In this document: piece by piece, positions 63,203-64,000 of the stretch
How the letters are laid out: every line of letters begins with the position of its first letter
Numbering within the stretch: the stretch's first letter is position 1
Assembly (NCBI RefSeq): GCF_001279775.1
Contig: NZ_LGDG01000200.1
Location: 1-64,000, forward strand
From: Streptomyces sp. MMG1533
GTDB lineage: Bacteria; Actinomycetota; Actinomycetes; Streptomycetales; Streptomycetaceae
Direction of reading: 5' to 3'
Length of the DNA stretch: 64,000 nt
Position numbers and translations under genes: made by a program
The notes under the pieces: model-generated
Seen by the model: the letters and a program-made list of their open reading frames with translations, nothing else
Told to the model about the DNA's origin: nothing
Database searches by the model: none

Positions 63203-63260
63203 GCGATCGAAAGTGTGAGCGAGTGAAGGCGTGAGTGGTCGACGGCGTGAGTGAGCGAAG
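63197..63260 (+). repeat. Four tandem 16-bp units
   Basis: GTGTGAGCGATCGAAA, GTGTGAGCGAGTGAAG, GCGTGAGTGGTCGACG and GCGTGAGTGAGCGAAG, exactly in phase from 63197 to 63260. The stop codon of the preceding gene (TGA 63200-63202) is in the first unit; every unit brings a TGA in the same relative place. Confidence 0.85.
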
Positions 63261-63273
63261 CACCGGGGTGTGA

Positions 63274-63307
63274 GCAGCCGGCGGGGCTTTCCGGTCCCGT
63301 CGGCTGC
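63274..63307. terminator. Hairpin between convergent genes
   Basis: GCAGCCGGCGGG (63274-63285) pairs with CCCGTCGGCTGC (63296-63307), 12 positions with one G-U, loop GCTTTCCGGT. It lies between the second SVVFDE gene and the M48 gene and can serve both strands. Confidence 0.75.
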
Positions 63308-63320
63308 GGTGACCTCTCGG

Positions 63321-64000
63321 TCAGTCGCCGTCCCGCGGGGGTGTGTCCGTCCCGTTCGCCGGGCCCGGCGTGTCGGTCGGGTCCGTCGTGTCCGTCGGCG
63401 GCTGGTCCTGCGGTGCCGAGCTCGCGAACCCGCCGAAGCCGCGCCGCACCCGGCCACCCAGGTCCCCGGCCCCGCCGGCGATGTCGCTGACCAGCTTCAT
63501 CAGCGGGTCCTTGGAGGTCTTGACGTGCGTGGCGTAGTGCGACGCCGACTCCCGGAACGAGTCCGAGACCGAGGTGTCCTTGTCCTCGCTGCGCCGCGGG
63601 TAGTGGCCGTCCATGATCCGCTGGTAGTCCCGGGACTCGGACCACTTCTTCAGCTCGGCGGCACGGACGGTGGTGAAGGGGTGGGAGCGCGGCAGCACGT
63701 TGAGGATCTTCAGCACGGAGTCGCGCAGGTCGCCGCCGGCCTCGTACTCCTCGGCCTGCTTCAGGAACGAGTCCACGTTCATCTCGTGCAGGTGGTTGCC
63801 GCCGGCGAGCTTCATCAGGCCGCGCATCGAGGCCGTGAGGTCCTGGCCGACCAGCAGGCCCGCGCGGTCCGCGGACAGCTCCGACTTGCGGAACCACTCA
63901 CGCAGCGCGGTCACGATCGTCATGATCGCGAGATTGCCGAGCGGGATCCAGGCCACCTTGAGGGCGAGGCTGGTCAGGAACAGCAGGATGGTGCGGTAGA
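63321..64000 (-). CDS. M48-family metallopeptidase, C-terminal part (5' end outside window)
   Basis: About 226 codons are visible, running off the right edge. They begin within a hydrophobic segment (RTILLFLTSLALKVAWIPLGNLAIM) and contain SELSADRAGLLVGQD, the E-x-x-A-D motif that carries the third zinc ligand of M48 (HtpX/Ste24-like) peptidases; the HExxH motif must be upstream beyond the window. A helical region and a Gly/Pro/Thr/Asp-rich disordered tail follow. Membrane-bound M48 enzymes act in protein quality control. It converges on the SVVFDE gene with a shared terminator. Confidence 0.88.
   Translation of the reverse strand, partial: YRTILLFLTSLALKVAWIPLGNLAIMTIVTALREWFRKSELSADRAGLLVGQDLTASMRGLMKLAGGNHLHEMNVDSFLKQAEEYEAGGDLRDSVLKILNVLPRSHPFTTVRAAELKKWSESRDYQRIMDGHYPRRSEDKDTSVSDSFRESASHYATHVKTSKDPLMKLVSDIAGGAGDLGGRVRRGFGGFASSAPQDQPPTDTTDPTDTPGPANGTDTPPRDGD

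Overview
The window is a high-GC actinomycete chromosome segment, almost certainly Streptomyces. Third-position GC is very high, GTG starts are frequent, and the conserved gene order valS-folC-DUF4233-ndk-mreBCD-PBP2-rodA ... rne ... rplU-rpmA-obg ... proB-proA matches the block around the mre cluster known from streptomycetes. No tRNA, rRNA, CRISPR array, insertion sequence or prophage was recognised.

Layout. 1-5.6 kb: start of a divergent unknown gene, then valS, folC, a small membrane gene and ndk. 5.9-12.3 kb: the spore-wall/elongation cluster mreB, mreC, mreD, a class B PBP and a RodA/FtsW glycosyltransferase, with a terminator-like hairpin after mreB and a possible 18-codon coupled leader ahead of the PBP gene. 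12.3-20.4 kb: a CYTH/CHAD protein, a radical SAM protein of the TIGR03960 type, a TerD protein, two mutually truncated M20 peptidase remnants, a GNAT acetyltransferase, an unusual hydrophobic repeat protein and a DUF2344 protein. 20.6-24.7 kb: a 1348-residue RNase E/G whose two disordered arms carry a recurrent basic motif.

Accessory surface-polymer regions. Between rne and rplU lie rmlA-rmlB-rmlD, an FG-GAP lipoprotein, a family 2 glycosyltransferase and rmlC: a complete dTDP-rhamnose pathway with a likely rhamnosyltransferase. After obg lie an FG-GAP remnant, an intact FG-GAP secreted protein, a Tat-exported PhoD-type phosphatase, a sulfotransferase-like protein, a fused cytidylyltransferase/reductase (CDP-ribitol synthase type), a membrane-anchored polyol-phosphate transferase, another family 2 glycosyltransferase, a secreted phospholipase-D-like protein, a 2166-residue RHS protein with a variable tip and a small downstream gene (probable toxin/immunity pair), a second polyol-phosphate transferase and a pyruvyl-transferase-like protein. 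The whole reads as a wall teichoic acid or related anionic glycopolymer locus beside the wall-synthesis cluster, into which a contact-toxin module has been placed.

58.1-64 kb returns to conserved genes: proB, a conserved unknown, proA, two adjacent single-pass membrane proteins sharing a SVVFDE-FVRAA motif and the same promoter layout, and the end of an M48 metallopeptidase.

Regulatory themes seen directly: six genes (valS, folC, CYTH/CHAD, proA and the two SVVFDE genes) have a TANNNT hexamer exactly 6 nt before the start codon, the layout of leaderless transcripts. Long perfect hairpins separate the transcription units of the polymer locus. Several tandem repeats (9 bp at the end of obg, 16 bp near 63.2 kb, about 24 bp near 17.8 kb, 99 bp in rne) mark recent slippage or duplication.
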